In this document: positions 10,081 through 22,300 of the stretch, piece by piece | Layout: each line of letters starts with the position of its first letter | How positions within the stretch are numbered: position 1 is the first letter of the stretch | Assembly (NCBI GenBank): GCA_010279815.1 | Contig: QEOQ01000303.1 | Span: 2,096,083-2,160,082, forward strand | Direction of reading: 5' to 3' | DNA: 64,000 nucleotides | DNA from: Brachionus plicatilis | Lineage: Eukaryota; Rotifera; Eurotatoria; Ploima; Brachionidae | Translations under genes and position numbers: made by a program | Notes under the pieces: model-generated | Told to the model about the DNA's origin: nothing | The model's database searches: none | What the model saw: the letters and a program-made list of their open reading frames with translations, nothing else

Positions 10081-10379
10081 AAAAATAAAATAAAATAGAA
10101 TGCAAAAGAAGAAAGTATTGTACTTTTTGTTTTCCTTTTTTCAAATTTACAATTATGTTTAAAAAATTAAAATAAAAAAATTAATTTTCTTTTTTTACTT
10201 AATTACCACAAAAGTTTTAATTTAAAATTAAATAATCATAGAATGAGATTTAAATATTATTGAATATTATTAATATTACATTTAAAATTTATATCTAATT
10301 TATGCCAGAGAAGGTTATGTCTAAAACATACACCCATCAAGATTGATGAAAATGAACTCACTTCCTCAAGCTCAGAATT

Positions 10380-10700
10380 TCTTTTAGGTCAAAAATCTTT
10401 AGACAAGTCAAAGTTAAAGTCTTTAGATTTGACTGTGAAATTAAAACTGTAACCTGTTAAATTTAAGTTAGGTGTACCACAGGGATATGTTTTAGGTCCA
10501 TTGCTTTTTCTTATTTTTGTCAATGATTTACCATTTTAATATAAATATTTGAACGTCAAAATGTTTGCAGATGACGAAACATAAACTATCTCTGATAAAG
10601 ACCTTGAAATTGTTTTGATAAGTTTAAATTTTACAATTAAAAATTTAAGTGAATGGTGTAATTTAAATAAAATAGATATGAAGTAGTCAAATAATTTTTT
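10380..10700 (+). pseudogene. Decayed LINE reverse-transcriptase fragment
   Basis: Translation in one frame from about 10462 gives GVPQGYVLGPLLFLIFVNDLP, a stop, then MFADDET and, further on, NLSEWCNLNKID. These are the RT palm motifs (GVPQG, FADD) and the following thumb-side W-x-N-x-NK segment in correct order. At least two in-frame stops make it inactive. It is a different, more L1/Jockey-like sequence than the LINE at 2554-5535, closer to the relics at 42130 and 60412. The start and end are approximate. Confidence 0.8.
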
Positions 10701-10972
10701 TGCTTGATTTTTTCAAGTAGGAAAACCTTGTTTGTAGATAAAATCAAGATTGGTAAAGAAGACACATTAAAAAGAAAGGAATTTCGTATATAATTTGGTT
10801 TATAATTGATCAAAATCTTAATTTTATAAAACTTGAATGAAGTTTCTCGATTTTTAAAATTTTTATTTATCATCAATCCAAAAAAAAAATAAAGTGAAAA
10901 AAAAATACATAAAGAAAAAATCGATACAATTAATAAAAAAAAACAGTTCAAAAGTTAAGAAATTTTTAAAAT

Positions 10973-11400
10973 TTAATATTTAAAATGACCGCCTTTGGTG
11001 TTATAACAAGCCAAAAATCTTTTTGGCATAGATTCAATCAATTTTTTCACATACTCAGTCGGAATCTTTAACCAATTTTTGTGTAAAACCTCTTTTAAAT
11101 GCTCAATTCAGGTTACTCTAATGTTTACCATTTTGGCATCCATGTATGACCATTTGTTCTGGATTGGGTTGAGATCTGGCGAGATCATGGCAGAACCTCA
11201 ATGCTCGGTTCTTTGAACCAGTCGCTTACTGAGTGAGCGGTATATGCCGAAGCACCATCTTGTTGAAAAATCCAAGGGACAGTTGGCTCAAATAGGAGCT
11301 CAACAAATGGTAAAATATTGTTTTCCAGGTGTTGATGTAGACAATTTGATTGATTCGTCCTGTTTAAATGTTGTTTACTTATCTAACTTCAGTATATTAT
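10973..11400 (-). pseudogene. Tc1-type transposase C-terminal relic
   Basis: On the minus strand, one frame reads WIFQQDGASAYTAHSVSDWF, then EPSIEVLP; after a frameshift it continues RSPDLNPI-N-WSYM and KRFLACYNTKGGHFKY before a stop. FQQDGA-A-A and SPDLNP are hallmarks of the Tc1/mariner DDE catalytic core (second Asp and following block). At least one frameshift and stops are present, and the N-terminal DNA-binding part is missing. No terminal inverted repeats were found around it, so this is a dead fragment. It does not match the ends of the nearby MITE at 8773. Confidence 0.85.
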
Positions 11401-11525
11401 TTAGAAAAAAAATTAAAAAATTTTTTTTTTGTTTTTAATAAAATCATTAACAAATAATTTTATTAATTTCTTTAAATTATAATACAATACATGTTACACT
11501 TAAATCTATGTTTTTTTATTTTGAA

Positions 11526-11566
11526 AAAGGCCGGTCTTTTTGACCGTCCGTTTTGGACTGGCCTTT
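11526..11566. repeat. Imperfect GC-rich hairpin
   Basis: AAAGGCCGGTC (11526-11536) pairs with GACTGGCCTTT (11556-11566) with one mismatch; the loop repeats GACCGTCC. It is an isolated GC-rich patch in AT-rich DNA, followed by GGACCGCAACACAAC. It is probably an end of a lost transposon. Confidence 0.4.
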
Positions 11567-11724
11567 CCAGGACCGCAACACAACACTACAAATTAGACGA
11601 CTTTGTTTTTTGTTTGAAGTGTATTTAAAATACTCAAAGTTTGTTGAGTTTTTTTTAGTATTCTCCTTGATTTTTTTAATTTGATTTGACTTATTAAAAT
11701 TTTAAAAAATAAAAAAATTTTCAA

Positions 11725-12873
11725 TCAGATTTTATGAGTACAAAACATTCGGTTATGGGTCTTTCTAAATAATGATACATTCATAATGAGTATAAAAAAG
11801 TTGACTGAATAATTCAAAATATCCATGATTTCAAACAAATTGAGCAAAGTTTTGAGCAAATATTTTTGGTTTTCATTTTCATCCGACTTGGGGTTGATAA
11901 GATGGAGCAGTATATTTTCAGCTTGAATAGTTTCTTCCCTCAGCTGAAAATGCAATAAAGACCAAATAATTGCGTAGGGTAGATGCAAAATGACGAACCA
12001 CTTGGATAAAATTAAAGTCAAATAGGCAGCTCTTACAGAATGTACGCTTGGTAATCTGTCATGAACCAAAATTTGATTTGATTTGGTTAATTTTTTTGGC
12101 AAAAATTGCATTGACTCTCTTCTCTTTAATGTTAATATAAACTTTATCTTTTTGTAAATGATAACACTAATGCCAATAATAATAATAAATGGTATAATAA
12201 TTGTGAATATAATGTATTTTAAATCTAGAATGAACTGATAGCGGAAAAAATTTCGATCTATGGAGCAGAATATTTGTTTTTTTTTGCTATGAGCGACCAA
12301 ATCGTTCAAGATCAAATTGTGCCAATTAATCAAGAGAGCAAATAGCAAAGTAAAAAAAATTAAATATCTATTAAATTTTTAATTGGACCATTTTGATTTT
12401 ACCATGGGGTAATAGAGTGAAAAAATGCGCTGAATTGAGAGAAGAACTAGACAATAGACTGACATAGTTCGGAATAGATTTCTCAAAAATGGAATTATTT
12501 TACAAAATGTCTTTGATCGACTTATTAGATTTAAAGAAAATTGTCTTGATTTAATCAGATTTGTCCACGAGATGAAAGTAAAGTCTACATAGTGGAATAT
12601 TAGAACTAGCAAGTCGCTTGCAGACAGGAATAGCAGATACATGCGAAGAATTATTAATGATTTTTTTTTGAAAGTTTTACTTGAAAGTATTACCAATGAC
12701 ATAATGTTACCATACAGACCAAATAGAGTGATGATTGTTACACAAATAGGATTTAGCCATTTTGATATGTTGTAAAATAGTTCGATCTGATGGTCAAGAT
12801 TGATGGATTGAATGTCATCGGAAAGAGTTTTGTTGTCCAACTTGGCCAAAATAAGTCCTCGATTGAGTGTCAT
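11725..12873 (-). pseudogene. Class A peptide-GPCR-like receptor interrupted by one in-frame stop
   Basis: This encodes a seven-helix receptor of the rhodopsin class, of the kind related to FMRFamide/neuropeptide receptors. From ATG 12873 the frame gives TM1 (TIITLFGLYGNIMSLVIL, with the conserved GN), TM2 (LFLSASDLLVLIF, with the conserved SAxD) and TM3 with Cys (TFCKIIPFLRN), ending LSIQRIFSLYYPM where DRY is usual. A TAA follows at 12379-12381. The same frame then continues without any base shift through TM4 (IFFTLLFALLINW), TM5 (IIFTIIIPFIIIIGISVIIY), TM6 and TM7 (DILNYSVNFFILIMN, an NPxxY variant) to 11725. Both halves are otherwise intact, about 382 codons in total. The stop lies between TM3 and TM4. 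It is either a very young pseudogene, a segregating null allele or a base-call error. An upstream exon before 12873 cannot be excluded. Confidence 0.85.
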
Positions 12874-15800
12874 GCTCAATTGGAAAAAGTTTTGATCGAT
12901 GCTACGATTTTTGAGAGAAAAAAATTTTCATACAATTTATTTAATGATCAATTGAATCTATGATTAGAAAAGAATAAATTTAAAATAATCATATTTTTTA
13001 ATTTTTTTTACTGCTACAATGATTTTCTGTGTGGATGAAAAGCGGGTTTAGAATTAAAATATTTAGAGGACCCGATTTTAGAGGAGAGTATTAAAAATTT
13101 TCTCTTTACAATCTATCTTAAAAAATAATCATTAAGTTAAAATTTAAAAATAAAATACATCTTTTCAGTTATATATTTTTTAATTTTGTTGAATCATAAT
13201 TAACGAATTAAATTTTAAAAAAATTCCTCTAAATTATTTTTAAAATTCCCATAAACTATTTTAATAAAAAGATCAAAAGTAAAAAAAAAATTTACACAAA
13301 AAATAAAGTTGAATTTTTGTTCTCATCTTTGATACGATAACGTTGACAACAATTTAGTTATCAGGCTGTTAACATAACCGATATGGTACCAAATGATAAC
13401 AAACCATACTTTTTAATTTTCTTTTATTTTTAACTATTTTAGTTTTTTTTATTTTATTTAATATTTATATTCTGAAAGAGTTCATGAGTTCTTTAGTTCG
13501 GTACGGAAAAATTAAATAATGAATTAACGAAAAAATAATACATGGTTTTTCAAAATAACATTACCTTATTTTACCAAATTAATGAGTTAACAAATCGGTC
13601 ATTTGTCTGCCAAAAAATAGGGATAAAAAGCAAATTGAGATAGTTTGTTAAGTGTAGGAATGAAAAAAATCATAGTTTTAATGATGAAAAATTTAATCAA
13701 AAATTCTTTATTCTAAGGTTACAAAACTGTAAAGGAAGTATCTGTGGATGAATTTTTTATAATAAGACAGGTTTATGCAAAATTTACAACTAATGAGCTA
13801 ATAAATTTGACTCGGAGTTGTTTAAAAGTCCCAAAATAAAGTCCAAGTCATTAAAAAAATTCTTAACTTGAGACTTGTGGCTTTTAAATAACACCTTGAA
13901 AAACCTGTGCAAAAGTCAGAAAAAAAGTAATTTTTAAGTCAAAATTAATGTCTGAATTTTTTGCCGTTCCTGGTAGTTATTGTGGAAGGCACCTTTGAAT
14001 CAGAGTTTTTGAAATGACTTTTTTCTGAAAAAATTTAAAGACTTTATGACTTTTGAACAACTCTTGGAAAAATCTCTAACCATTTGTTGACATTATGTTT
14101 GAGGCAAGTGATTCGGGACATACAGATCAAATAGTAAAGAAAAGAATTCTGTTTGCATTAAAGAAATTTGTTTCAAAGAGAAGATCTTAGACGCTTTTCA
14201 TTGACCATGCTTCAGCCCATTCGAGAATTTATGGCCATTTATGGAATTAAATAGATTCAAAAATTTTAAACATAAGAAAAGCCTCAATTGAAAACTAAGT
14301 ACAAGAGTTAAAAGATTAGTACCAACGGAGTACAACTTATTGAATAAATGCAAAACGAGTTTTCAAATCCAAAGGTGATCACTTAAAAATTTCTAAGCTT
14401 AAGAAATATTTTTTAAAATTACTTGTATTCATTTTTACTTTTTGAAGTTTTTTGTAGCATATTTTCTATCTTATAATTTTGGATTGATGACAACTTAAAC
14501 TTAAATTTTTAAAAATTAAACAAAACAATTCATTGTTTCAAATTTATTTAAAAAAATCGAGTTACTTTTGCTATCTTATTATATTTAAATTAAATAGATT
14601 GCATATATTATATTAAATTTGTATTGTATCAAATCAAAAATCTTTGACTTTTGAATTTTATAATGCAATCAATTAAATTCCTTTTTTTTAAAAGAAAAGA
14701 TAAAGGAGGTGAAACAAAAGTTGTTTAATATATTAATATATTTTTAATGGGTAATTTTTGAATCTTTTTACATTATTTAATATAATTACCTGTAGTTCTA
14801 ATATTTTTGGTGTTAATTGCCTTTATAATAATAGTATACGGTAAAATAATTAAATTAAAAATTTTTCAAAAAACTCAAAAAACAATTTCCTTATTTTGAA
14901 TTATTTGACTTTGTAAAATTTTCCATCACTTTAATTTCGTTTTATGTGAAAAGTGATTTAGTTTTAACAACATTATTAATAATATTTTATTTAAAATTAA
15001 TCTTATTCATGTTTCCTCTTATCTAGTATCATTTTACTTAAGAACATCATATTATAATATCATATTATTAGCATGTTTTAGATCTTCTATGATTTAAATA
15101 GAATCCAAATTATAAAAAAAAGACTCGAATGGTTTTAAACATTAGTCTAAATTAAATAACCTGGGAGCTTAAAGAAAATTAAAAAAAATGATATTTTTAA
15201 TGTTTATTTAATTTTGAGATCATATTACATCAGGTAAGACCATATCTATCCATTCAAAGGATAACTCAAATTAGCTGAGTAATTAGATGAGTATGATCAT
15301 AAAAATTGCATTCAAACTTTTTTAAAGTCTACTAATATTTTTTTGTTAAGTAAATTTCCCATATATCATCAAATAAAGGTAGGTTTATTTATAAGAAGAG
15401 TTCTTCTATTCAAAAATTTTAGAGTGAAATGTCATGTAAAACATGTATTTTCTTGTTTCTAATAGAAGTAAGCCTCTGATGACCAAAGTTTCTTTTATTT
15501 GATGAACTACGCAAAAATTTAATTTATTTGCTAAAACCAAAAATAAGGATTACGGAAATCTTTTTCTGATTAAATCCTTAATTCGTTAAAACTAGATAGT
15601 TATTTGCTAATAAATTATGAAAGACGAGAATGAATTTAAAAAAGATAAATGAAAAATAATATTTCAAAAATCTCTAATGATTATTTAAAGAAATTAGTCA
15701 GAAACCTTTAAAATAAAATTTTAAAGAATTCATAAAATATCTTCACTGTTAACTTGGTAATTTCAAGTTTTGAAAAACTTGATGTAGGTTTAAGATCTTT

Positions 15801-16150
15801 ATACCTACATCAAGAAACATTAAAATCTTTAATTTTTCTATACAGTTATCTTCAGGCACAATCGATAAATGCGGAGAATGCAATAAAGGGAAAATGAATG
15901 AAATCAACGATTACCAATTCGAAAAATTTAATCTTTCTTAAAGCATTTATCTTTTTTAATTGATAAAAAATTTAAAGAATTTTTTTTATTTGGAATTTAA
16001 TTGATTTTTTATTAATAAATGTTTTATCTCTTTTGATTTTATGCCCATTTAAAAAAATATGTCACCCACAAATAAAAAGCTTTTTTAAACAATATTAATA
16101 TCGTAATGGTCATATTAGCGAGGAATTCCAATAACAGCAGGTAAGACTCA
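12874..16150. other. AT-rich intergenic region without recognised gene
   Basis: No convincing exon was found. A 12-bp-stem hairpin (CTTGATGTAGGT at 15778-15789, inverted at 15803-15814) is the only clear structure. The stretch 14090-14260 is less AT-rich and open in short pieces, but I recognise nothing reliable. Confidence 0.35.
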
Positions 16151-16158
16151 GTTATTTG

Positions 16159-16703
16159 GGCAAATTGAAGTTTCAGATGAAATTTTAAGATCAAAACGAT
16201 CATTTAAAATTTCAAAACTTAATTAATCTAATGATTTTGATAATTTTTAAGAAATAAATACTAAACATTACTAGACATGTTATGTCTAGTAATAGTTCAT
16301 TATCAAATAAACATCAAAATGATTGATCTCTAATTTATTTGACAAAAACAGTCAATAATTTAAATAATTCAGGTAAAGTTAATTCACAAATTCAAATTTA
16401 TAACTTTTATATCCATTCATTCAAACTGAAATAATTTTATTTTTCTACTTAAATAAATTTTAAATCTAAAAACAGTGAATTTTTTTGTCTTTAAAAGTAA
16501 ATTTACATTAAAATCAATTAAAATATTTAAACCTATTAAAGTTAAATAAAAAGGAACATTTTAAAATTTTAAATATGAAAATAAACTTGACATGACATGT
16601 CAAGTAATTGCTTTGGAAAAAATTTATTTTTTCTCTATATTTAAAAAAAATATTACAATTTATATTTTGATCTTTTGATCTTGATCTTAAACTTCAATTT
16701 GCC
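16159..16703 (+). mobile_element. Non-autonomous DNA transposon, GGCAAATTGAAG family, copy 1 (545 bp)
   Basis: The termini are inverted: GGCAAATTGAAGTTTCAGAT at the left, and CTTAAACTTCAATTTGCC at the right. A perfect 8-bp duplication GTTATTTG flanks it (16151-16158 and 16704-16711). The interior is non-coding and AT-rich, with two palindromes, ACTAGACATGTTATGTCTAGT (about 16270-16291) and CTTGACATGACATGTCAAG (about 16588-16606). A second copy lies inverted at 42849-43350 with its own 8-bp duplication. An 8-bp duplication is typical of hAT, P or Merlin-like elements; the GG start is less usual for hAT. Confidence 0.9.
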
Positions 16704-16884
16704 GTTATTTGTCCGTAATTGTTTGGTATTTATTAACAATATTCCTAAAAGATACTTATGTATTTATAAGAAATAGAAAAATTTAGAAAATAAGATAAAA
16801 GAATTCTGAATAAATTTTTAAAATGGTTTTGTAAGTAGAAAATGAAGATATCAGTTAAAAAGTCTTTTTCAATCGTCTTATCTA

Positions 16885-17069
16885 CAGTGCTGTTCCTGAT
16901 TTAGTAATTTACGATAATTTATGTAAAAAATAGTAAATTTACGTAAATTTTCAAAAGTAAAAAAACTTAAATTTATCAGTTTTTACGTAAAATTTGGTAA
17001 ATTTCGAACATTTTACGTAAATTAATGTAAAAAAATATGTCCAAAAATCCTAAATCCGGAACACCACTG
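16885..17069. mobile_element. Short Tc1/mariner-type MITE, 185 bp
   Basis: The ends CAGTGCTGTTCCTGATTTAG and (inverted) CAGTGGTGTTCCGGATTTAG match at 17 of 20 positions and are flanked by TA (16883-16884, 17070-17071). The interior is full of TTTACGTAAA-like repeats, as in the 593-bp MITE at 8773, suggesting the two are distantly related. Confidence 0.85.
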
Positions 17070-17321
17070 TAAATAAAATAATGAAAATGATGATCTTAAC
17101 CTAAGAATTTATTGAAATAAAATCACTTAACAAAAAGAAACCAAGTTTCTATGTATAAATTTTGACTGTAATTAAAATTTTAATTCAATGGTAGAACAAA
17201 TTAAAAAAGATTGTAATTCAAGGTAAAATATAGTTCAAATTTGTGAAACAAAGAATGGGTGTTTATTTTTTAGGATACTTTAATAAATCTAAAGTCTGAT
17301 CCATTTTGGATTTAACTATCC

Positions 17322-17961
17322 GGGTTATGTCTAGAATGTGATCATTTTGATCACCAAAATATTAAGTGTACTCTTTGTGATCAAAAATTGATCATTAAAA
17401 TTTTTTTTTGATCACATAAATTTTTTTTTGTTGAAATCAAATTTTTTTTTCATTCTAGAAATTTCAAAATTGCAACTTACCATAATAAACTACAAGTTTT
17501 TGAAATATAAATTAAGATTAAATAAACTTAAAGTTTCTAAAAAAATTAAAATCTAAAAAACTATAAGTATTTAAAAACCGTAAAAGAAAAGGCACTTTTT
17601 TACAAAGAAGTGGCTTTGGCCCCAGTAGAATCGTCTGAAGAAGCTAAATTAGCTTCAAAAAAAGCATTAAGCAAACATTCAAATCCGGTAACATTTTTAG
17701 TGAATTTATGAAAAATGAAAAGGGCGTTAAATAGCACATGTCAAAAAAACACAAAGAATAATTTAGATTTTGTTTTATTTATTAATATTTTTTTTTTGAA
17801 AATGGGCAATAAAGTTTAATTTATTTTAAAAAATTTCCTGAAAACCAAAAAAATTTTCTGATTACCAAAAAAATTTATTTTAATTTTTTCATAAATTAGA
17901 GGCTTTTTTTGATCATGAAATATGTGATCATTGATCACTGATCCCATTCTGGACATGACCC
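17322..17961 (+). mobile_element. Degenerate non-autonomous transposon with TGATCA repeats and zinc finger relic (640 bp)
   Basis: The inverted ends are GGGTTATGTCTAGAATGTGATCA and GGGTCATGTCCAGAATGGGATCA. The flanks AACTATCC (17314-17321) and AACTATAC (17962-17969) look like an 8-bp target duplication with one mismatch. TGATCA is repeated below both ends, as expected for transposase-binding subterminal repeats. Inside, about 17680-17760 on the plus strand, one frame reads SGNIF...KNEKGVK, stop, HMSKKHKE. This resembles the C-terminal zinc finger ([18 protein letters not shown]) of the element at 30787-31584, so both probably belong to one superfamily. Confidence 0.75.
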
Positions 17962-18044
17962 AACTATACTAAGTCTTAATTGCTTTTCAAAAACTAATGT
18001 TAAAAGAATACGGGTTATTCGAAAACTAAATCACTCCATTCAAC

Positions 18045-18130
18045 TGGTTGTCAGATTGGTAGAGGAATATAAAGCGGATATCAATTCACGATATATTGAA
18101 TACCTGAATTCATTGTGAAATTGCTACTTG
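18045..18130 (+). repeat. Dispersed SINE-like repeat, copy B
   Basis: It starts CTGGTTGTCAGATTGGT, continues AGAGGAATATAA and ends GAAATTGCTACTT. It is colinear with 234-321, with substitutions and small indels, and is again followed by a T/A-rich tail. Confidence 0.45.
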
Positions 18131-19326
18131 ATATTTCATTAAATTAAATTTTTAACTTTATTTTATTTCATTTTACTTAAAATTTAATTTAAATTAAATT
18201 TCTAAATTTTTGATTTTATCTTTTTAATCTGATAGAGCTTTATAAACAGATAAACAAATAAAAAAATTAAATAAATAAAAGATTTTTTCATTTTATTGAA
18301 TCATAAAATCAGGCTTCACCGCAATCACAATAATTTTTTTGCCAAAAGAGTTAATCTGTTTGCCTCTAATAATTTAGGAATGGAACTAAAGCATAAATTA
18401 AAATTAATCTATCGCAAGAAAATTAGATTTATTATAATTATTTGAAAGGGGCTATTTTTAAATAAATTCTGGCAAAAATCTTCGATAATCTTTTAAATTT
18501 CAACGATTAATTTCAAAAAAAATTCATTTTGATTAATGTGATGGTATTGGTGCAATGTCGTTTAAAATGATCGAGCACCGATGACAGATCGGCTAGAGCG
18601 TTAGAAAAAAAAAAATTATAAATTTTTAAATATATAAAGAAAGAATTAATTTTTTTGGACTATAATTGTTTCTCTTTTAAAAATTCTATAATGGAACTAA
18701 AACAGAAAATAATAAAAATCTTTCTTAAGACAAATTTAATTTACCGTAATTCTTAAAAAGTAATTAAGTTGGCTTTTAAATAAATTTTTGCAAAAATACT
18801 CAATTTTATTATAAATTGGCTTTTATTTTGGTTGTAGCTAATTTTATTTTATAGTATAAAATTTTTAGTAGACAAAAATATTCTAGATAATTATTTTTCT
18901 TAGTAGCAAAATTAATTGATTAGCAGATAAATTTCTTTAGTAAATAAATGCTGCCAGTTAAAATACATTTAATTACAAGAAAAAGACGTAAAAATAATTA
19001 AATTTGTTGAAATGTGAAGTTAAAAAAAATTTGTCAATATTTTAGAAACGGTAGAGTCTAATGAAACTCAATAAAGTTTGACGTATTTTTGGTTACTGTT
19101 ACTTGGATATGATGGACAACAAAATCTAAAAAGAAAAAAAAAAAGGAAAAAATCATGTATATCAATGTGAATCTCAATATTTGAATATATAATCTAAACT
19201 TAAACATTTGTGGTATTTATGTAAAATTTTGTTTTAATATTTTAATTTCTTAAACATAATTGTTAATTAAAAAAGGAAAAATAACAGCACAAAACTCCTT
19301 GTATTTAATTTTATTTTATTTTTAAC
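18131..19326. other. AT-rich intergenic sequence
   Basis: I see no gene or clear repeat structure in this stretch. Confidence 0.3.
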
Positions 19327-19376
19327 ATCGCCAAGTCTGGCGTAATTTTATGAATAAATAATAATAATAATAATAA
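19327..19376 (+). repeat. Retroelement 3'-end hairpin with (TAA)n tail, copy 3
   Basis: CATCGCCAAGTCTGGCGTAA followed by TTTTATGAATAAATAATAATAATAATAATAA. The stem GCCA/TGGC closes on AGTC. This copy ends exactly where the left arm of the maltase inverted duplication begins. Confidence 0.6.
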
Positions 19377-19377
19377 T

Positions 19378-22300
19378 TTTTGTTAGCATAAAGTTAAAAT
19401 GTTTTATTAATTTAAAAAGTTTTATTTTTATATCAGTGGCAAGTAAAACTAGAGTGCTCAGTAATGATAGTAGACAAAAATATTTTTTTTGAAAATAAAA
19501 AACACTGATTGATTAAGGAAAATTTAAAAATTTTATTAATTAATAATACTGATTTTTAAAATTTTTTAGTCTTTTAATCTTAATAAAAAAAATAAATTAA
19601 ATAAGAAAAAATAATAATTTGTTTTTAAAAAATTAAACCTTATGATATTAAAAAGTTTTATTGATTTAAAAAAAATATTAAAAGTAAAAAAATATAAAAA
19701 ATATTGAAAAATATTCCACACTATTCGTTGTTTAGCAAAGACAGGGAACAAGTGGTTGGTGGAGGTGTGGAAATTTATGTTAGAGACGATATCGAGGCCT
19801 CTGAGGTCCTTGAAGATTGATTAGCCCGAACAATTAATACCGGTGCGGACTCAATTTTGATAGGCTGTATTTATCGGCCACCATACTCTAATCATGAGAC
19901 AGCTGAAGAGATATTTAAAAATATAGCAAAAAAGTAAGTTGAAAAAAAACGTACACCGTTAATTGCTGGAGATTCTTACTTTCCGAAAATTAGTTGGACA
20001 AACTAGCTCGGATACGTCGAGGGTCAAAGTCAAGCTGGTGTCCAAATTCATCGAAACTTTAGAAGAAAATTTTTTGGCTCAACATGGACAAGTGCCTTCC
20101 TTTGGCGACAAAACATTGGACCTGGTCATAACCGATAACCCTAGCCGTATTTATGCTGTACAAGGAGGTGCTCCACTTGGTAGTTCCTCAAAAAATCGTC
20201 TTCATTCAGTACTCTCCTGGGAATACCTGCACAAGGAAAAGACAAAACCAAAACTTGTAAGCAAAATACTCTATAATTAAGGTAATTATGTTGCTTTAGA
20301 AGAACATCTTGCTTCGAAGTTAATAGAAATGAGCGACTTAGAGACTAATTGTATGTTTAATACTTTGATCAGGGTTTATCACGGGGGGTGTTTCAAAGTT
20401 GATTCCCAGACTCACACTGTCCGAGAAAAATATTTCAACTAGAAAAAAACCCAAGTGGTTTAATAAGAATATTAAAAGGCTCACAAACTTGAAATACAAA
20501 TGGTTTATCCGAACTCAAATTGACAGAAAAAATGAATCCACAAAAGAAGTTTATAACAGCGTATGCAGACTGGTCGAAAAGGAGGTTAAGAAGGCGAGGA
20601 AGAACTATGAGTGGTCTATTATCAGAAATTGTAAAAAGGAGCCTAAGCGTATTTTTTAATATTTAAATGACCAGAGAATAAACAAGGATCGTGTTAGGTC
20701 TTTAAAAGATGGCTCTGGAAACTTTGTCACAGATAAACTGATTATATCGAACATATTCAACAAGCAGTTTCAAACAGCTTTTAGCTGTGATGATGGTAGA
20801 CCTTTACCAAAAATGGACAAACTATCAAATTGTGTATGCAAAATCGATTTAACTGTGTTTTCGAATTCGAATGTTCTCAAATACTTGCTTAACCTGGATG
20901 TACACAAGGCTCCGGGAGTTGACGGCATGCACCCAAATGTACTGAAGAAATGTTCGGGTTCTCTTGCAGTTTACCTCTCGAGACTGTTCATAGCTTCTTA
21001 CACCAATGATAGTGTTCCAAGCGCTTGAAAGAGGCTAACATTTCACCAATTTTCAAAAAAGGAACTGGAACAGAAGCTTTAAATTACAGACCGGTATCGC
21101 TCACATCAATCGCTTGTAAAATAATTGAGAGAATTCTAAAGGAATCGATGATGGAACATTTCGAAAAAAATAGATTTGTAGCGAGAGAACAGCAAGGTTT
21201 TGTATCAAAAAAGTCTTGTCTAACCAACCTACTGGAAACTGTTGACACAATAACGGAGGCTTTAAACCGCGGTTTCACTTCGATAATAATATTCATGGAC
21301 TTCGCCAAAGCGTTTGATAAGGTGTTGCATAGAGCTTTATTAGAGAAGTTAGAACTTTGAAAGAAGTTAGAAACTTCTTTTTTGGATTCGATGATATGCT
21401 AGTAAATTGGATTAAAGATTTTTTGACTGGACGTAGGCAAAGAGTGGTAATGGGTGAAGAGGTGTCAGACTGGTTGGATGTAATTAGTGGAGTGCCACAA
21501 GGCTCACTGCTCGGTCCCTTATTGAATGAAATTTTTATCAACGATATCCCTGAGGTTGTAAAATGCCTTTGTAAGCTTTTTGTAGACGACACTGAGTTAA
21601 TTTCGATTATAAAAAATCCACTTGACCTAAAAAGTTTCCAACTTGATGTGGATAGACTGGTAGAATGGTCAAATGTATGGTTAATGAGTTTTAATGAGGA
21701 GAAGTGTAAAGCCATGGTGATCAACAATAAACATTTAAATATTAACATTACAATGAATGGTAAGCCACTAGAAAGTACTGATAAGGAACGTGATCTGGGC
21801 ATTGTCTTTTGTTCAAACTTGAAATGGGGGCAACAAGCCACGTTAGCTGCAAATATAGCCTCCACTGTCCTCTGGCAGCTGAGCAAGGCTTTCAAGTATT
21901 TGTCTAAAGAGTCGTTTAGATCACTTTATGTTGCATTTGTAAGACCGCATTTAGAATATGCAATAGCAGATTGGTGCCCTCACAACAAAAAAAAGAGATA
22001 AAGATACTAGAAATAGTACAGATTAGAGCTTCAAAACTTGTTAAGAGCATAAAAGAATTTTCTTATGAAAAAAGACTTTAAATTTTGGACCTATCGAACC
22101 TCCAAGAGAAAAGAGAGAGAGCTGACTTAATCGAGTACTTTAAAATTTCGAAAGGATTGAGAATTATTGACTGGCTCAACCCGAACAAGCTCACTAATTC
22201 ACTATCAATTGAAGGCCCAGCTTAAGGTATACGGGTAGGAAAGCACAGGATATCGAAACAACTCACAAGGATCAGTCAAAGAGAATACTTTTTGTCGAAT

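Noticed and set aside
11244..11438. 64-codon open frame on the plus strand
   Set aside because: It is the antisense of the Tc1 transposase relic.
14090..14260. Possible transposase core (FIDHASAHSR-like reading)
   Set aside because: A single D-x-A-S-x-H-like stretch with stops on both sides and no second motif; not enough to claim a transposase.
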